A DNA stretch of 64,000 nt. Source: Staphylococcus pettenkoferi (GTDB taxonomy: Bacteria > Bacillota > Bacilli > Staphylococcales > Staphylococcaceae). The stretch covers positions 60,279 to 124,278 of the forward strand of contig NZ_PPRN01000064.1 in NCBI RefSeq assembly GCF_002902685.1, given 5' to 3'. Shown here in pieces: positions 18,172 to 29,599 of the stretch. The notes under the pieces were generated by a model. The model saw nothing but the letters and a program-made list of their open reading frames with translations. It had not been told where the DNA came from and did not search any database. Position numbers and translations under genes: made by a program. Positions within the stretch are counted from its first letter, which is position 1; each line of letters starts with the position of its first letter.

Positions 18172-19866
18172 TCACTCACTCAAATCTAAAGTCACTTTAA
18201 ACGTTGAACCAATGCCCAGCTCACTGTCGACTTCAATCTGACCTTCGTGCGCTTCAATAATATGTTTCGTAATCGACAAGCCGAGACCTGTGCCACCAGA
18301 GTCACGACTTCGCGCTTTATCAACACGGTAAAAACGTTCGAAAATACGTGATTGATCTTCGGGTGCAATACCCATCCCTTGGTCTTCAACCTCTAATAAA
18401 CATTGATGCGCGAGGCGAGTTAACCTCACTTGAATTTGGCTTTCTGCAGTAGAATAACTAATCGCATTAGAAATCAGATTCACAATCACTTGCATGAGTT
18501 TGTCACGATGCCCATTCACAAAGATATCTTCATCAATATCATCAATAATTTGAATCGCTTTCTCCGACGCAAGATGTTTCAAGTTCAATACAGCTTCAAG
18601 CGTCAATTCAGACAAGTTTAACCGTTCTGTCGTTAGCGACGCTTGTTGTTCAATGTGCGAGAGATCTAGTAAATCTGAAACGAGCGATTCTATACGTTCG
18701 GACTCTTTATGAATAATGTTGAGGAACATCTCTAGGGAGTCAGTGTCTTGCGTTGCGCCATCAAGCAGAGTTTCAGAAAAGCCTTTAATAGACGTAATCG
18801 GTGTCTTTAACTCATGAGAAACATTCGCCACGAATTCTCGACGTAAATTCTCTAATTTCTTCAACTGCGTGATATCGTGAAGAACGACGATAATGCCATA
18901 GAGATACTTCTGATTGCTAGAGTGTACTGGGACACAAGCCATGTCAAAGTATTTGTCGTGAACCTCTGTCAGTTGAAGATTAATTTGTTCGTACATCGGC
19001 TTTTCAGTCTTGAAACTTTCGGCGACATATTGTTGTAATTTAGGGTTAAGACACGTTGAGTAACGCTCCCCTTTCAGTGAAGCGGTAGGCTTAAAGTTAT
19101 GATAGTACGATTGGTTGACTACCACCACTTCTCCTCGGTTATTGATCATCAAGATAGAACTTGGAATATTCTCTATCGTAGTCGTCAGCCGATGTGCTTG
19201 CAACTTCTGAGCATGATTGAGTCGTTGAAGCTGTCGCGCTAATTTATTCGTCGTCACGAAGAGCGCTTTCGTTTCTTTCACATTACTTTCAGGAATTCGA
19301 ATATGATAATGACCCTCCACGAGCAGAGATGTCGCATAGGTCACATCATTGATTGGACGAATATAAGAACGATGTATGTACCGTACGATCAGATATAGCA
19401 GAATCATGACTACTACACCAATAAGCGCAAGATACTTCCATATCTGAATCCTTAAGTCGTGCACTTTATCATCCACTCCGCTGATGATTACACGATAATT
19501 TCCTGAATGATTTAATGAGGTGAAGCGATGTTTCCCTTGGTGTTGATCATAGATAAAATGTGTCGGATTCGCTTCCTCAGTTATATTTGGATTCGTGGCT
19601 ACTTTTCCCTTCTCAGTAAAAACCTCTTGTCCGTGCTTATAAATCGAAACCGTCAATGCTTTATTTTCAATAATATTTTTGAGTTGATCTTTCTTGCCGT
19701 GTTTGAACAGATCGACATAATGCTCGCTCTCATGCGCTAATTCACGCTCTTGACTATCGAAGACAACCTGCGTTACTACATGCGTGACAATAATGCCGAG
19801 CAAGATAAAACTAACAACTGTGACAGTCCACAACAATAGCAGGAGCTTATGATGAAATTTCAGCAT
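18172..19866 (-). CDS. phoR: Sensor histidine kinase PhoR
   Basis: This 564-residue kinase has a membrane helix at about 8-30, an extracellular sensor domain to about 140 and a second helix at about 143-163. A HAMP linker, a PAS domain (about 230-330) and the HisKA domain follow. The phosphorylated residue is H351 in VSHELKTP. ATPase motifs are the N box NLISNAISYS, the G1 box EDQGMGI and the G2 box GGTGLGLSI. In relatives it senses cell-wall intermediates or phosphate status and phosphorylates PhoP. It overlaps phoP by one base. Confidence 0.93.
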   Translation of the reverse strand: MLKFHHKLLLLLWTVTVVSFILLGIIVTHVVTQVVFDSQERELAHESEHYVDLFKHGKKDQLKNIIENKALTVSIYKHGQEVFTEKGKVATNPNITEEANPTHFIYDQHQGKHRFTSLNHSGNYRVIISGVDDKVHDLRIQIWKYLALIGVVVMILLYLIVRYIHRSYIRPINDVTYATSLLVEGHYHIRIPESNVKETKALFVTTNKLARQLQRLNHAQKLQAHRLTTTIENIPSSILMINNRGEVVVVNQSYYHNFKPTASLKGERYSTCLNPKLQQYVAESFKTEKPMYEQINLQLTEVHDKYFDMACVPVHSSNQKYLYGIIVVLHDITQLKKLENLRREFVANVSHELKTPITSIKGFSETLLDGATQDTDSLEMFLNIIHKESERIESLVSDLLDLSHIEQQASLTTERLNLSELTLEAVLNLKHLASEKAIQIIDDIDEDIFVNGHRDKLMQVIVNLISNAISYSTAESQIQVRLTRLAHQCLLEVEDQGMGIAPEDQSRIFERFYRVDKARSRDSGGTGLGLSITKHIIEAHEGQIEVDSELGIGSTFKVTLDLSE

Positions 19867-20573
19867 TAATCTTTAGGGCGCTCCAATTTATAACCTAGGC
19901 CACGTACTGTCTTAATTAATGTCGGTTGTTTCGGATTCTCTTCCAATTTGTCGCGTAAGTGACTCACATGTACATCTACAATTCTTGAATCACCTGCAAA
20001 CTCATAATTCCAGACGGAGTTCAACATATGTTCACGTGACATCACACGACCTTGACGCTCTATTAAATAGAGCAACAATTCAAACTCTTTTGGTGTTAAT
20101 TCTAACAACTCATCATCTTTATAAACTTCAAAGAAATCAGGGCGTATACGTATGGAGCCGATAATAATATCTTCATCTGTATCGTCTTGGCTAGCAGTTT
20201 GAACCATTTCTGAACGTCTTAGTATAGCTTTCACTCTTGCTACAACTTCTCTAGGTGAAAATGGTTTCGTCATATAATCATCAGCGCCTAACTCCAAGCC
20301 AAGTACGCGATCAAACTCATCATCTTTAGCAGTTAACATCAAGATTGGCACAAGGTTCTTCTCTGTCCGAATCGTCTTACATACTTCAATACCATCTTTC
20401 TCAGGTAACATGACATCAAGAACAATGAGGTCAGGATTAAATGTTTCTAGCTTGCTCAATGCCTCATGACCATCGTAAGCCACATCCACCATGTAGCCTG
20501 CTTGTTCTAAATTGTACTTTAATAATGTTACGATTGATTGCTCATCATCTACAACTAATACTTTATAAGACAT
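19866..20573 (-). CDS. phoP: Response regulator PhoP
   Basis: The 235-residue OmpR/PhoB-type regulator has an intact receiver domain: acidic pair D9-D10, phospho-acceptor D53 in VLDVMLPEKDG and the KPF lysine. A C-terminal winged helix follows (DSRIVDVHVSHLRDKLEE and TVRGLGYKLE). It controls the phosphate starvation response. GGAGG precedes the ATG. It lies upstream of phoR, and PHO-box-like repeats lie in its own promoter region. Confidence 0.95.
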   Translation of the reverse strand: MSYKVLVVDDEQSIVTLLKYNLEQAGYMVDVAYDGHEALSKLETFNPDLIVLDVMLPEKDGIEVCKTIRTEKNLVPILMLTAKDDEFDRVLGLELGADDYMTKPFSPREVVARVKAILRRSEMVQTASQDDTDEDIIIGSIRIRPDFFEVYKDDELLELTPKEFELLLYLIERQGRVMSREHMLNSVWNYEFAGDSRIVDVHVSHLRDKLEENPKQPTLIKTVRGLGYKLERPKD

Positions 20574-20624
20574 AGGATACCTCCAGAACTGAATTCACTC
20601 GCTTATACTTCAAGTTTAATTTAA

Positions 20625-20674
20625 ATTATAATAGGTTAAAATACCTTTTACATAAACTTAACAATTCATTATAA
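20625..20674 (-). promoter_or_regulatory. phoP promoter with PHO-box-like repeats
   Basis: The minus strand has a perfect TATAAT (20630-20625) with a weak -35 (TGTAAA, 20653-20648). On the plus strand three hexamers repeat every 11 bases: TTTACA (20647), TTAACA (20658) and TTATAA (20669). TT(A/T/C)A(C/T)A repeats with about 5-base spacing are the known PhoP-binding pattern of Bacillus. This suggests that phoPR is autoregulated. Confidence 0.55.
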
Positions 20675-20735
20675 AAATTTAATGAGAGAATGGAAATTTA
20701 CATTGATTTCGGGGTGGCGATTCTTTATAGAATTA

Positions 20736-20776
20736 TAAAAAAAGAGGCTAAGCAACGCATGGTTGCCTAACCTCTT
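20736..20776 (-). terminator. Intrinsic terminator after icd
   Basis: AAGAGGTTAGGCAAC (20776-20762) pairs with GTTGCTTAGCCTCTT (20756-20742), followed by a T tract on the minus strand. Confidence 0.9.
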
Positions 20777-20809
20777 CGCCATCTATTAAAGATGAGTACA
20801 TTTCACTAA

Positions 20810-22078
20810 TTATTTAATGTTTTTGATTAATTCGTCAGCAAATGCTGAAGTAGAAACTTCTTCTGCACCTTCCATTAAACGTGCAAAGTCATAAGTTACT
20901 ACTTTAGAAGCAATTGTAGTTTCAATAGCTTCTGTGATCTTATCAGCAGCTTCTTGCCATCCTAAGTGTTCAAGCATAAGTACAGCACTTAAGATTTCTG
21001 AAGAAGGGTTAACTTTGTTCATGTCAGCGTATTTAGGTGCTGTACCATGAGTCGCTTCAAAGATCGCGTGTCCTGTTTCATAGTTAATGTTTGCACCAGG
21101 TGCAATTCCGATACCGCCAACTTGAGCAGCAAGTGCATCTGAAACGTAGTCACCGTTTAAGTTCATAGTTGCTACTACGTCGTGGTCAGCTGGACGAGTT
21201 AAGATTTGTTGTAAGAAGATGTCAGCAATTGAGTCTTTGATGATAATTTTTCCATCTTTTTCAGCTTTTTCTTGTGCTTCGTTCGCTGCATCTTTACCGT
21301 CTTTCTCAACGATTTCGTCGTATTGTTGCCAAGTGAATACTTTATCGCCAAATTCGTTGTGTGCAAGGTCGTAACCCCATTGTTTGAACGCACCTTCAGT
21401 GAATTTCATGATGTTACCTTTGTGTACTAATGTCACTGATTTGCGGTTGTTTTCAATAGCGTAGTTGATTGCAGCACGTACGAGACGTTCTGTACCTTCT
21501 TTAGAAACAGGTTTCACACCGATACCTGAAGTTTCAGGGAAACGGATATTTGAAACGCCCATTTCATTTTGTAAGAAGTCGATTAATTTTTTAACTTCTG
21601 GAGTTCCTTCTTTGTATTCGATACCTGCGTAGATATCTTCAGTATTTTCACGGAAGATAACCATATCAGTATCTTCAGGACGTTTAACTGGTGAAGGTAC
21701 ACCTTTGAACCATCTTACTGGACGTAAGCAAGTGAATAAGTCTAATTCTTGACGTAATGCAACGTTAAGTGAACGGATACCACCACCGATTGGTGTAGTT
21801 AAAGGTCCTTTGATTGCGATAAGGTAATCTTTAATTGTGTCTAACGTTTCTTGTGGTAACCATTCGCCAGTTTCGTCATAAGCTTTTTGACCTGCTAATA
21901 CTTCTTTCCATTCGATGCGTTTTTCGCCATTGTATGCTTTTTCAACTGCAGCATCGATTACACGACTTGCAGCTTTCCAAATGTCTGGTCCAATACCGTC
22001 ACCGATAATGAATGGAATGATTGGTTCGTTAGGTACGTTTAAACCATCTTTTTGTTTTACAATTTTGTCTCCTGCCAT
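20810..22078 (-). CDS. icd: Isocitrate dehydrogenase (NADP type)
   Basis: The 422-residue protein has the IDH signature [20 protein letters not shown], the [12 protein letters not shown] substrate loop and [11 protein letters not shown]. It oxidises isocitrate to 2-oxoglutarate with release of CO2 in the TCA cycle. The E. coli-like architecture points to NADP as cofactor. It is 66 bases downstream of citrate synthase, the normal citZ-citC order in staphylococci, and is followed by a strong terminator. AGGTTTAACTC precedes the start. Confidence 0.96.
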   Translation of the reverse strand: MAGDKIVKQKDGLNVPNEPIIPFIIGDGIGPDIWKAASRVIDAAVEKAYNGEKRIEWKEVLAGQKAYDETGEWLPQETLDTIKDYLIAIKGPLTTPIGGGIRSLNVALRQELDLFTCLRPVRWFKGVPSPVKRPEDTDMVIFRENTEDIYAGIEYKEGTPEVKKLIDFLQNEMGVSNIRFPETSGIGVKPVSKEGTERLVRAAINYAIENNRKSVTLVHKGNIMKFTEGAFKQWGYDLAHNEFGDKVFTWQQYDEIVEKDGKDAANEAQEKAEKDGKIIIKDSIADIFLQQILTRPADHDVVATMNLNGDYVSDALAAQVGGIGIAPGANINYETGHAIFEATHGTAPKYADMNKVNPSSEILSAVLMLEHLGWQEAADKITEAIETTIASKVVTYDFARLMEGAEEVSTSAFADELIKNIK

Positions 22079-22144
22079 GAGTTAAACCTCCGCTTTTACT
22101 AGTTTTAGTATTGAGTCAATTGTGCCTTACTGCAATTGAAAAAC

Positions 22145-23266
22145 TTAGTCACGTTCTTCAATTGGTAAGTAAGTACGATTTGTTTCACCAATGTATTGAG
22201 CACGTGGTCTGATGATACGGTTGTCTCTATATTGTTCTAACATGTGAGCAATCCAACCTGAAGTACGACTTACGGCAAAGATTGGTGTGAATAAATCGTG
22301 AGAAATGTTTAAGCTGTGATAAACTGTTGCACTATAGAAGTCAACGTTAGGAATTAATCCTTTTTCTTCGTGCATTTTATCAGCAATCTTCACAGAGATA
22401 TCGAAGAGTTGGCTTTGACCTGTTTCTTCTGTAATCTTCTTACTCATTTCTTTTAAGTATTTCGCACGTGGGTCGCCGTCTTTGTATACACGATGTCCGA
22501 AGCCCATGATTTTTTCTTTATTTTTAATTTTTTCATCAATATAGTCATCTACAGCGTCAACTGTCTTCACATCTGAAAGCATGTTCATAACACGTTCGTT
22601 TGCACCACCGTGTAAAGGTCCTTTTAATGAACCAACGGCAGCCACGATACCTGAATACATATCAGATAATGAAGAAACTGCACATCTTGCTGTGAATGCT
22701 GATGCATTTAATTCGTGGTCAGCATGTAATACTAATGCTTTGTTAAATGCTTCAACTTCGATGTCTGTAGGCACTTCACCACGTAACATGTAAAGGAAGT
22801 TACCTGCATAGCTTAAATCTTTGTTAGGCATTACAGGATCTTTACCTTCACGTACACGGGCAAACGCAGTAACTAGTGATGCAATCTTAGCTTGAATGCG
22901 GATTGCACGTTCAAATTTCTTGTCTTCACCTTCGTCTTCAGCATCTGGATCGAAGTGCGCGATGTAAGATACTGAAGTTCTTAAAGCAGTCATCGGGTGA
23001 ACATGATCTGCAGCGTATTCTTTGAAGTGGTTATAGACACTATCGTTGAGTGGCATATACTCATGTAACTTTTCTTTGAGTTCTTTAAGTTCTTGTTTAT
23101 TAGGCAATTTGTAATGCCATAATAAATAGATGATTTCTTCAAATTCTGCATTTTCAGCTAAATCATCAATATCATAGCCCGCATATGTTAATTGACTATC
23201 GATGATTGAGCTTACTTTTGTTTCAGCTGCGATAACCCCTTCTAGGCCTTTTTGTAATTCTGCCAT
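22145..23266 (-). CDS. gltA: Citrate synthase
   Basis: The 373-residue enzyme has all three catalytic residues in conserved settings: His in GPLHGGANERV, His in MGFGHRVYK and Asp in PNVDFYSATV. It condenses acetyl-CoA with oxaloacetate to start the TCA cycle. It is the first gene of a two-gene unit with icd; Bacillus calls it citZ. Its length fits the short Gram-positive type without the NADH-sensing extension of E. coli. Confidence 0.97.
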   Translation of the reverse strand: MAELQKGLEGVIAAETKVSSIIDSQLTYAGYDIDDLAENAEFEEIIYLLWHYKLPNKQELKELKEKLHEYMPLNDSVYNHFKEYAADHVHPMTALRTSVSYIAHFDPDAEDEGEDKKFERAIRIQAKIASLVTAFARVREGKDPVMPNKDLSYAGNFLYMLRGEVPTDIEVEAFNKALVLHADHELNASAFTARCAVSSLSDMYSGIVAAVGSLKGPLHGGANERVMNMLSDVKTVDAVDDYIDEKIKNKEKIMGFGHRVYKDGDPRAKYLKEMSKKITEETGQSQLFDISVKIADKMHEEKGLIPNVDFYSATVYHSLNISHDLFTPIFAVSRTSGWIAHMLEQYRDNRIIRPRAQYIGETNRTYLPIEERD

Positions 23267-23313
23267 GATAAATTCCCCTTTTCTCTTTCATAATGAAATG
23301 GATTTCAACGTAT

Positions 23314-23342
23314 ATTATACCGAAATTCATGTAATTATGAAA
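23314..23342 (-). promoter_or_regulatory. Promoter of gltA-icd
   Basis: A perfect TATAAT (23319-23314) has TTTCAT (23342-23337) as -35 at 17 bases on the minus strand, about 48 bases before the gltA start. Confidence 0.55.
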
Positions 23343-23977
23343 CCTTATAACTTAGTATGGTTGCTGATAACTAACAATAAAGTTGATATTATCTGATTCA
23401 ACACATACGACTTTCCTTATACTTTACCCTTTTACGTCAAACTAAACGTATGCCATTCTTATATGAAATTATTGTGTTATTTCATTATGGTGTAGATCCA
23501 TCATGAAGTTTGATATATCTATATTTTAATGGTAAATCGCTTTCACATCAATTTTTCTATGCTTTTCAATTCTTTATCACTGTTAATAACAATATATGAA
23601 CATTGTAGAGCAGTTTTACACTTATATACTAAAAATAATTGTCTTATCCTTAAAAAAGTATCATAATAGGTTTATTAAGATAAGTGAGTGTACGCTAGCC
23701 GCTACAACAAACTAGAGTAACCTTCGTATTGAACGTTGTGAAACACCGAAATCGCTTTCACAATATTCAATCAACTTGATAAAAAGTAAGTCACGTAGTT
23801 ATTAGTTAGTAACGCGCTCACTTCACTTTTAATAAAGGGGATCGTGTTATCACAATAAGTTAGTTTACAGCTAGATGAGTTATGACACTGATTTGTGATC
23901 ACACATAGTAGTTGAGTTCCACACCTAATTTGGCTGCTATGAACAGATCAAAGAAATTCAATAAAGGAGTAATTATC
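23343..23977. other. Long divergent intergenic region between gltA and aapA
   Basis: This AT-rich stretch holds no convincing gene on either strand. Its only clear structure is an imperfect 15-base inverted repeat (23729-23743 and 23756-23770, 13 of 15 matching). The repeat contains TGAAAGCGATTTC (23760-23748, minus strand), which matches the core of the CcpA cre consensus. No strong promoter for aapA could be assigned. Confidence 0.5.
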
Positions 23978-25336
23978 ATGGCAAAACAACAATTACAGCG
24001 AGAATTAAGTAGCCGCCATGTCCAGCTCATTGCCATCGGTGGCGCAATCGGTACAGGTTTATTCTTAGGTGCTGGACAAACGATCCACCTCACTGGGCCA
24101 TCTATCCTATTAACATATATCATCATAGGATTTATGCTCTTCATGTTTATGAGAGGTTTGGGGGAAATATTAGTCGCGAATACAGGATTTAAGTCTTTTG
24201 CAGATGTAACTGCACATTACTTAGGGCCTTTCGCGGGATTCGTCACTGGATGGACTTACTGGCTTAGCTGGGTTATCACAGGTATGGCAGAAGTTACAGC
24301 AGTAGCGAAATACGTGAGTTATTGGTTCCCAGAAATACCCAACTGGGTTACTGCATTATTCTGTGTACTCTTCCTGATGTTTCTCAACTTACTCAGTGCT
24401 AAGTTGTTTGGTGAGTTAGAATTTTGGTTCGCTATCATTAAAGTAGTAACGATTATTGCTTTAATCGTCATCGGTATAGTAATGATTATTTTTGCGTTTA
24501 AAACGCCGTTCGGACACGCGTCACTCTCAAATATTTACAAACACGGTTTCTTCTCAGATGGGCTCAACGGTTTTATGATGTCCTTCCAAATGGCAACCTT
24601 CTCATTTGTAGGTATTGAGTTAATCGGTGTGACAGCTGGTGAGACGAAAGATCCTAAGACAATTATTCCGAAAGCAATCAACAGCGTGCCTTTACGTATC
24701 CTCGTATTCTACGTAGGTGCTTTAGCCGTTATTATGTCAATCATTCCTTGGACACAAATCAATCCGGATGATAGTCCTTTCGTTAAGTTATTTGCGTTAA
24801 TCGGTATACCATTTGCTGCAGGTATCATTAACTTTGTTGTACTTACGGCTGCTGCTTCATCTTGTAATAGTGGTATCTTCTCAAATAGTCGTATGCTCTT
24901 CGGTTTATCTAAAAAGGAACAAGCACCGCCTATTTTTGAAAGCACGAATAAAAATGGTGTACCACACTTGGGTATTATCGTATCATCAGCATTACTCTTT
25001 GTCGCAGCATTTTTAAACTATGTTATTCCGAACTCAACGTTAGTGTTCACATACGTTACAACACTTTCTACTGTATTATTTATCATTGTCTGGATACTGA
25101 TTACACTCGCGTATATTAAGTATCATCATGATAATCCGGAAAGTCATAAGAAAGCGAAATATAAATTACCTGGTGGAAAATATATGGGTTATATTATACT
25201 CGTGTTCTTCTTAATCATCTTCGCTCTCTTATTCGTCAATCAAGAAACAAGAATCGGAATCTATATTACACCAATTTGGTTCATAATCTTAATCTTGATG
25301 TACTTACGTTATAAAAAAGTAACAAAACAGAGCTAA
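23978..25336 (+). CDS. aapA: Amino acid permease (D-serine/D-alanine/glycine transporter type)
   Basis: I start at ATG 23978 (MAKQQLQRELSS), because AAAGGAG lies 8 bases upstream; this gives 452 residues. It is an amino acid-polyamine-organocation carrier with the first-helix motif IAIGGAIGTGLFLGAG and the FVGIELIGVTAGE segment, and about 12 membrane helices. Position between citrate synthase and pyruvate kinase matches S. aureus aapA. Substrate is inferred from that orthology and cannot be read from sequence alone. It is one of the few plus-strand genes here and ends at its own terminator. Confidence 0.85.
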   Translation: MAKQQLQRELSSRHVQLIAIGGAIGTGLFLGAGQTIHLTGPSILLTYIIIGFMLFMFMRGLGEILVANTGFKSFADVTAHYLGPFAGFVTGWTYWLSWVITGMAEVTAVAKYVSYWFPEIPNWVTALFCVLFLMFLNLLSAKLFGELEFWFAIIKVVTIIALIVIGIVMIIFAFKTPFGHASLSNIYKHGFFSDGLNGFMMSFQMATFSFVGIELIGVTAGETKDPKTIIPKAINSVPLRILVFYVGALAVIMSIIPWTQINPDDSPFVKLFALIGIPFAAGIINFVVLTAAASSCNSGIFSNSRMLFGLSKKEQAPPIFESTNKNGVPHLGIIVSSALLFVAAFLNYVIPNSTLVFTYVTTLSTVLFIIVWILITLAYIKYHHDNPESHKKAKYKLPGGKYMGYIILVFFLIIFALLFVNQETRIGIYITPIWFIILILMYLRYKKVTKQS

Positions 25337-25396
25337 GAAAACGAAGAAGATGATTCTATACACTATTTTAATTTGAATATCTATCAAATTAATGTT

Positions 25397-25436
25397 GCCT
25401 GACCGCATCTACTCATGTGGTCAGGCTTTCTTATAT
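25397..25436 (+). terminator. Intrinsic terminator after aapA
   Basis: GCCTGACC pairs with GGTCAGGC across a 14-base loop, followed by TTTCTT on the plus strand. Confidence 0.8.
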
Positions 25437-25494
25437 CTTAAATAAGCGAACTATAAGTTCTTGAAATGTACACTCCATATTCTATCTATATCAT

Positions 25495-25537
25495 AAAAAA
25501 AAGTAGGACAAGGAATAAATTCATTCCCTGTCCTACT
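25495..25537 (-). terminator. Intrinsic terminator after pyk
   Basis: AGTAGGACAGGGAAT pairs with TATTCCTTGTCCTACT, followed by a run of eight T on the minus strand, 40 bases after the pyk stop codon. Confidence 0.9.
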
Positions 25538-25575
25538 CTCATTTTACCTATAGCTTCTAACGCTTTAACTGTAAA

Positions 25576-27336
25576 TTAAAGCACGTTTGCGTAACCTTCG
25601 AAGATCTTACCTTGGTTTGCATCTACCGTTACTAAAGCGCCCTCTTCAAATTCGTTAGTTGCATTGTCCACGCCTACAACTGTTGGAATACCTTTCTCGA
25701 GACCGATAATCGCACTTGGAGAAGTAATACCGCTCTCTTCAGTAATTAAGCCTACTGCCTCTTCAATGTAAGGAATGATAGACTCATCAACTGAAGTCGT
25801 TACGATAACGGCATCAGATAAATCTTTACCTTCTAAATCACGGGCGTCTTTCGCAATCACTGTATTACCTACAACTGAGTTACGACCAACACCTGTGCCA
25901 CTTGCGAGTTCGTCACCTACTAAGTGAAGTTTCATCATGTTTGTCGTACCTGGTTCACCTGTTGGAACACCTGCAGTGATGATGATAAGGTCACCATTCT
26001 GAACACGCTCAGTTTCTACAGCAGTTGCAACTGCATTGTTGAGCAAGGCGTCTGTAGTCTTACGTCCTTCTTTAACGACTGGGTGGATACCCCAGACAAT
26101 CGCACATTGACGTGCTGTTTCAGGATGTGGTGTTACTGCGATGATATCTGAGTGTGGGCGATATTTAGAAATTGTGCGTGCAGTAGAACCACTTTCTGTT
26201 GCTGCAACGATTGCTTTGACATTTAAGTTTAAAGCTGTGTGCGCTACGGATACCCCAATCGCATTCACGAGTGAAGTTTGAACAAGATTTGTACGGTCAG
26301 ATAATAGCTTTCTATAATCTTGTGCGCCTTCAGCAGAAACTGCGATATTACGCATCGTCTTCACTGCTTCTTCTGGATATTGTCCAGCAGCTGTTTCACC
26401 TGAAAGCATAACTGCATCCGTACCATCGTAAATAGCGTTAGCTACGTCACTGGCTTCGGCACGTGTCGCACGTGGATTGTGTTGCATAGAATCTAACATT
26501 TGAGTTGCTGTAATAACTGGTTTACCAAGTTTATTACATTGTCTAATTAAATCTTTTTGAACCATTGGTACGGATTCAGGTGGAATTTCAACACCCATGT
26601 CACCACGTGCAACCATGAGGCCATCTGATACTTGAAGAATCTCTTTAATGTTGTCGATACCTTCTTGGTTCTCGATCTTAGGAATGATACTGATTGTGTC
26701 ACAGTTCTCCTCTTCAAGAATCTTGCGAATGTCCAATACATCACTTGGGCGACGTACGAAACTAGCAGCGATGAAATCGATACCTTGTTCAATACCGAAG
26801 TGAATATCATTAGCATCTTTATCTGTAATACCAGGAAGGTTCACTTTCACTCCTGGTAGGTTCACACCTTTTTTATTTTTCAATTCGCCTGTGTTAAGCA
26901 CCTCACAGAGCACTTCGCCTTTATCTTTGTCGATACTTTTAACTTGTAGTTCGATAAGACCATCGTCGAGTAGAATGTAAGAACCTTCATCCACGTCATC
27001 AATGAGATGATCATATGTCACAGAAATCTTGTCAGGTGTACCTTCAACTTCTGTCATGCTCACGACAACTTCTGAGCCTTTCTCAAGTTCAATCACACCA
27101 TCTTTCATGTTGTGAGTACGAATTTCAGGTCCTTTTGTATCAAGTAGGATACCTACCGTCTTGTTTAAGCGTTTCGCAACTTTACGAATCGTATCGATAC
27201 GTGCTTTATGCTCATCATGATCACCATGTGAAAAGTTTAAGCGTGCAACGTTCATGCCGGCTTTCATCAACTTTTCAATCATTTCTTCAGATTCTGAAGC
27301 TGGACCAATTGTACAAACAATCTTTGTCTTTCTCAT
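25576..27336 (-). CDS. pyk: Pyruvate kinase with C-terminal PEP-utilising-type domain
   Basis: The protein starts [16 protein letters not shown] and has the catalytic segment [10 protein letters not shown] and the [12 protein letters not shown] motif. It makes pyruvate and ATP from phosphoenolpyruvate and ADP. At 586 residues it is about 110 longer than the E. coli enzyme. The extra C-terminus (from about 480, [19 protein letters not shown]) resembles the phosphohistidine domain of PEP-utilising enzymes and is normal for Bacillus and Staphylococcus. It lies 22 bases after pfkA, forming a glycolytic pair. Confidence 0.97.
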   Translation of the reverse strand: MRKTKIVCTIGPASESEEMIEKLMKAGMNVARLNFSHGDHDEHKARIDTIRKVAKRLNKTVGILLDTKGPEIRTHNMKDGVIELEKGSEVVVSMTEVEGTPDKISVTYDHLIDDVDEGSYILLDDGLIELQVKSIDKDKGEVLCEVLNTGELKNKKGVNLPGVKVNLPGITDKDANDIHFGIEQGIDFIAASFVRRPSDVLDIRKILEEENCDTISIIPKIENQEGIDNIKEILQVSDGLMVARGDMGVEIPPESVPMVQKDLIRQCNKLGKPVITATQMLDSMQHNPRATRAEASDVANAIYDGTDAVMLSGETAAGQYPEEAVKTMRNIAVSAEGAQDYRKLLSDRTNLVQTSLVNAIGVSVAHTALNLNVKAIVAATESGSTARTISKYRPHSDIIAVTPHPETARQCAIVWGIHPVVKEGRKTTDALLNNAVATAVETERVQNGDLIIITAGVPTGEPGTTNMMKLHLVGDELASGTGVGRNSVVGNTVIAKDARDLEGKDLSDAVIVTTSVDESIIPYIEEAVGLITEESGITSPSAIIGLEKGIPTVVGVDNATNEFEEGALVTVDANQGKIFEGYANVL

Positions 27337-27358
27337 TATTAAATGACCTCCTGTTTCT

Positions 27359-28333
<975 letters not shown>

Positions 28334-28414
28334 TTACCTTTCTTACTTAGAATTCATAGTTTTAAAATACCATAAAAAAGGCTCTAAGGCTATTAATATA
28401 GGGCTTTATGAGCG

Positions 28415-28429
28415 ATGAAAACGTTTAAG
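28415..28429. promoter_or_regulatory. Possible degenerate cre site upstream of pfkA
   Basis: ATGAAAACGTTTAAG matches the first part of the CcpA cre consensus but differs at the last two conserved positions. It lies about 90 bases upstream of pfkA in a 324-base gap that otherwise holds only the accA terminator. Confidence 0.25.
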
Positions 28430-28560
28430 GTTATACTAATTCAACGCAATGATGAAGTATGTCATATTATATCGATAAGATGATGCTATTGGTATGTCAT
28501 AATCAAAGTTAAGAGCTAACAGCTATGCTAAAACATGTTTTTTCGTCGCAAAGTGAATAT

Positions 28561-28604
28561 AAAACAACAAACCCGCAAATGAAAAATCTGTAATCATTTG
28601 CGGG
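28561..28604 (-). terminator. Intrinsic terminator after accA
   Basis: CCCGCAAATGA (28604-28594) pairs perfectly with TCATTTGCGGG (28582-28572), followed by a T-rich tract on the minus strand. Confidence 0.85.
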
Positions 28605-28651
28605 GAATTTACATGTGAGTTGGACTCACTTATAAAATTTTAAAACTAAGT

Positions 28652-29599
28652 TTAGCCTTCGTTCACTTCACCGATACGTCTAAACTTGTCATAACGCTGA
28701 TCGAGCAATGCATCTTGGTCAAGAGATTGTAAATCAGCAAGTTGTTGTTCAAATACAGCTTTAATACGTTCAGCTTGTTGCTCAACGTCTTTATGTGCAC
28801 CGCCTAAAGGTTCGCGGATAATCTCATCTGCTATACCTAATTGGTGTAAATCATCAGCAGTAATCTTCATCGTTTCAGCAGCAATCTTCGCTAAACTGCT
28901 ATCTTTCCATAAAATACCTGCTGCACCTTCGGGAGAGATGACTGAATACGTGCTGTTCTCTAACATGAGCACACGGTTGGCAATACCTAGACCTAAGGCA
29001 CCACCACTACCACCTTCGCCAATGACGATGGAAATCACAGGTACAGACAATGACGCCATCTCGATAAGGTTACGTGCAATAGACTCACTTTGTCCACGTT
29101 CTTCAGCTGCTTTACCTGGGTATGCCCCTTTCGTATCGATAAACGTAAAGATAGGGCGGCCGAATTTCTCGGCTTGTTTCATCAGTCGTAAAGCTTTACG
29201 GTACCCTTCTGGGTGAGCCATACCGAAGTTGCGATAAATATTATCTTTCGTATCTTTCCCTCGTTGTTGACCTACAACGGTCACAGCTTGTCCATTCAAA
29301 TAGCCAATTCCGCCAATCATAGCTGGATCATCGCGGAAAGTACGATCACCATGGAGTTCGATGAAGGAGTCAAAGATATATGGAATGTAATCAAGAGATG
29401 TTGGGCGCTCTTGTAAACGTGCGAGTTGCACGCGATCCCATGGCTTGAGATTCGTGTAAACCTTTTGCGTTTCACGGTCGAGTGATGCTTCAAGCATATC
29501 GATTTCTTCTTGAAGATCGACATCATTTTTCTCTTGTGATTCTTTTAAGGACTCAATTTTACTTTTAATCTCAAAAAGTGGTTTCTCGAAATCAAGCAT
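28652..29599 (-). CDS. accA: Acetyl-CoA carboxylase carboxyltransferase subunit alpha
   Basis: I start at [10 protein letters not shown] (ATG 29599, 315 residues), since GAGGTG lies 7 bases upstream inside the end of accD. A second ATG two codons earlier is too close to that site. Conserved carboxyltransferase segments are [14 protein letters not shown] and [10 protein letters not shown]. With AccD it moves CO2 from biotin to acetyl-CoA, making malonyl-CoA for fatty acids. It overlaps accD by 8 bases, which suits equal subunit production. Confidence 0.96.
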   Translation of the reverse strand: MLDFEKPLFEIKSKIESLKESQEKNDVDLQEEIDMLEASLDRETQKVYTNLKPWDRVQLARLQERPTSLDYIPYIFDSFIELHGDRTFRDDPAMIGGIGYLNGQAVTVVGQQRGKDTKDNIYRNFGMAHPEGYRKALRLMKQAEKFGRPIFTFIDTKGAYPGKAAEERGQSESIARNLIEMASLSVPVISIVIGEGGSGGALGLGIANRVLMLENSTYSVISPEGAAGILWKDSSLAKIAAETMKITADDLHQLGIADEIIREPLGGAHKDVEQQAERIKAVFEQQLADLQSLDQDALLDQRYDKFRRIGEVNEG

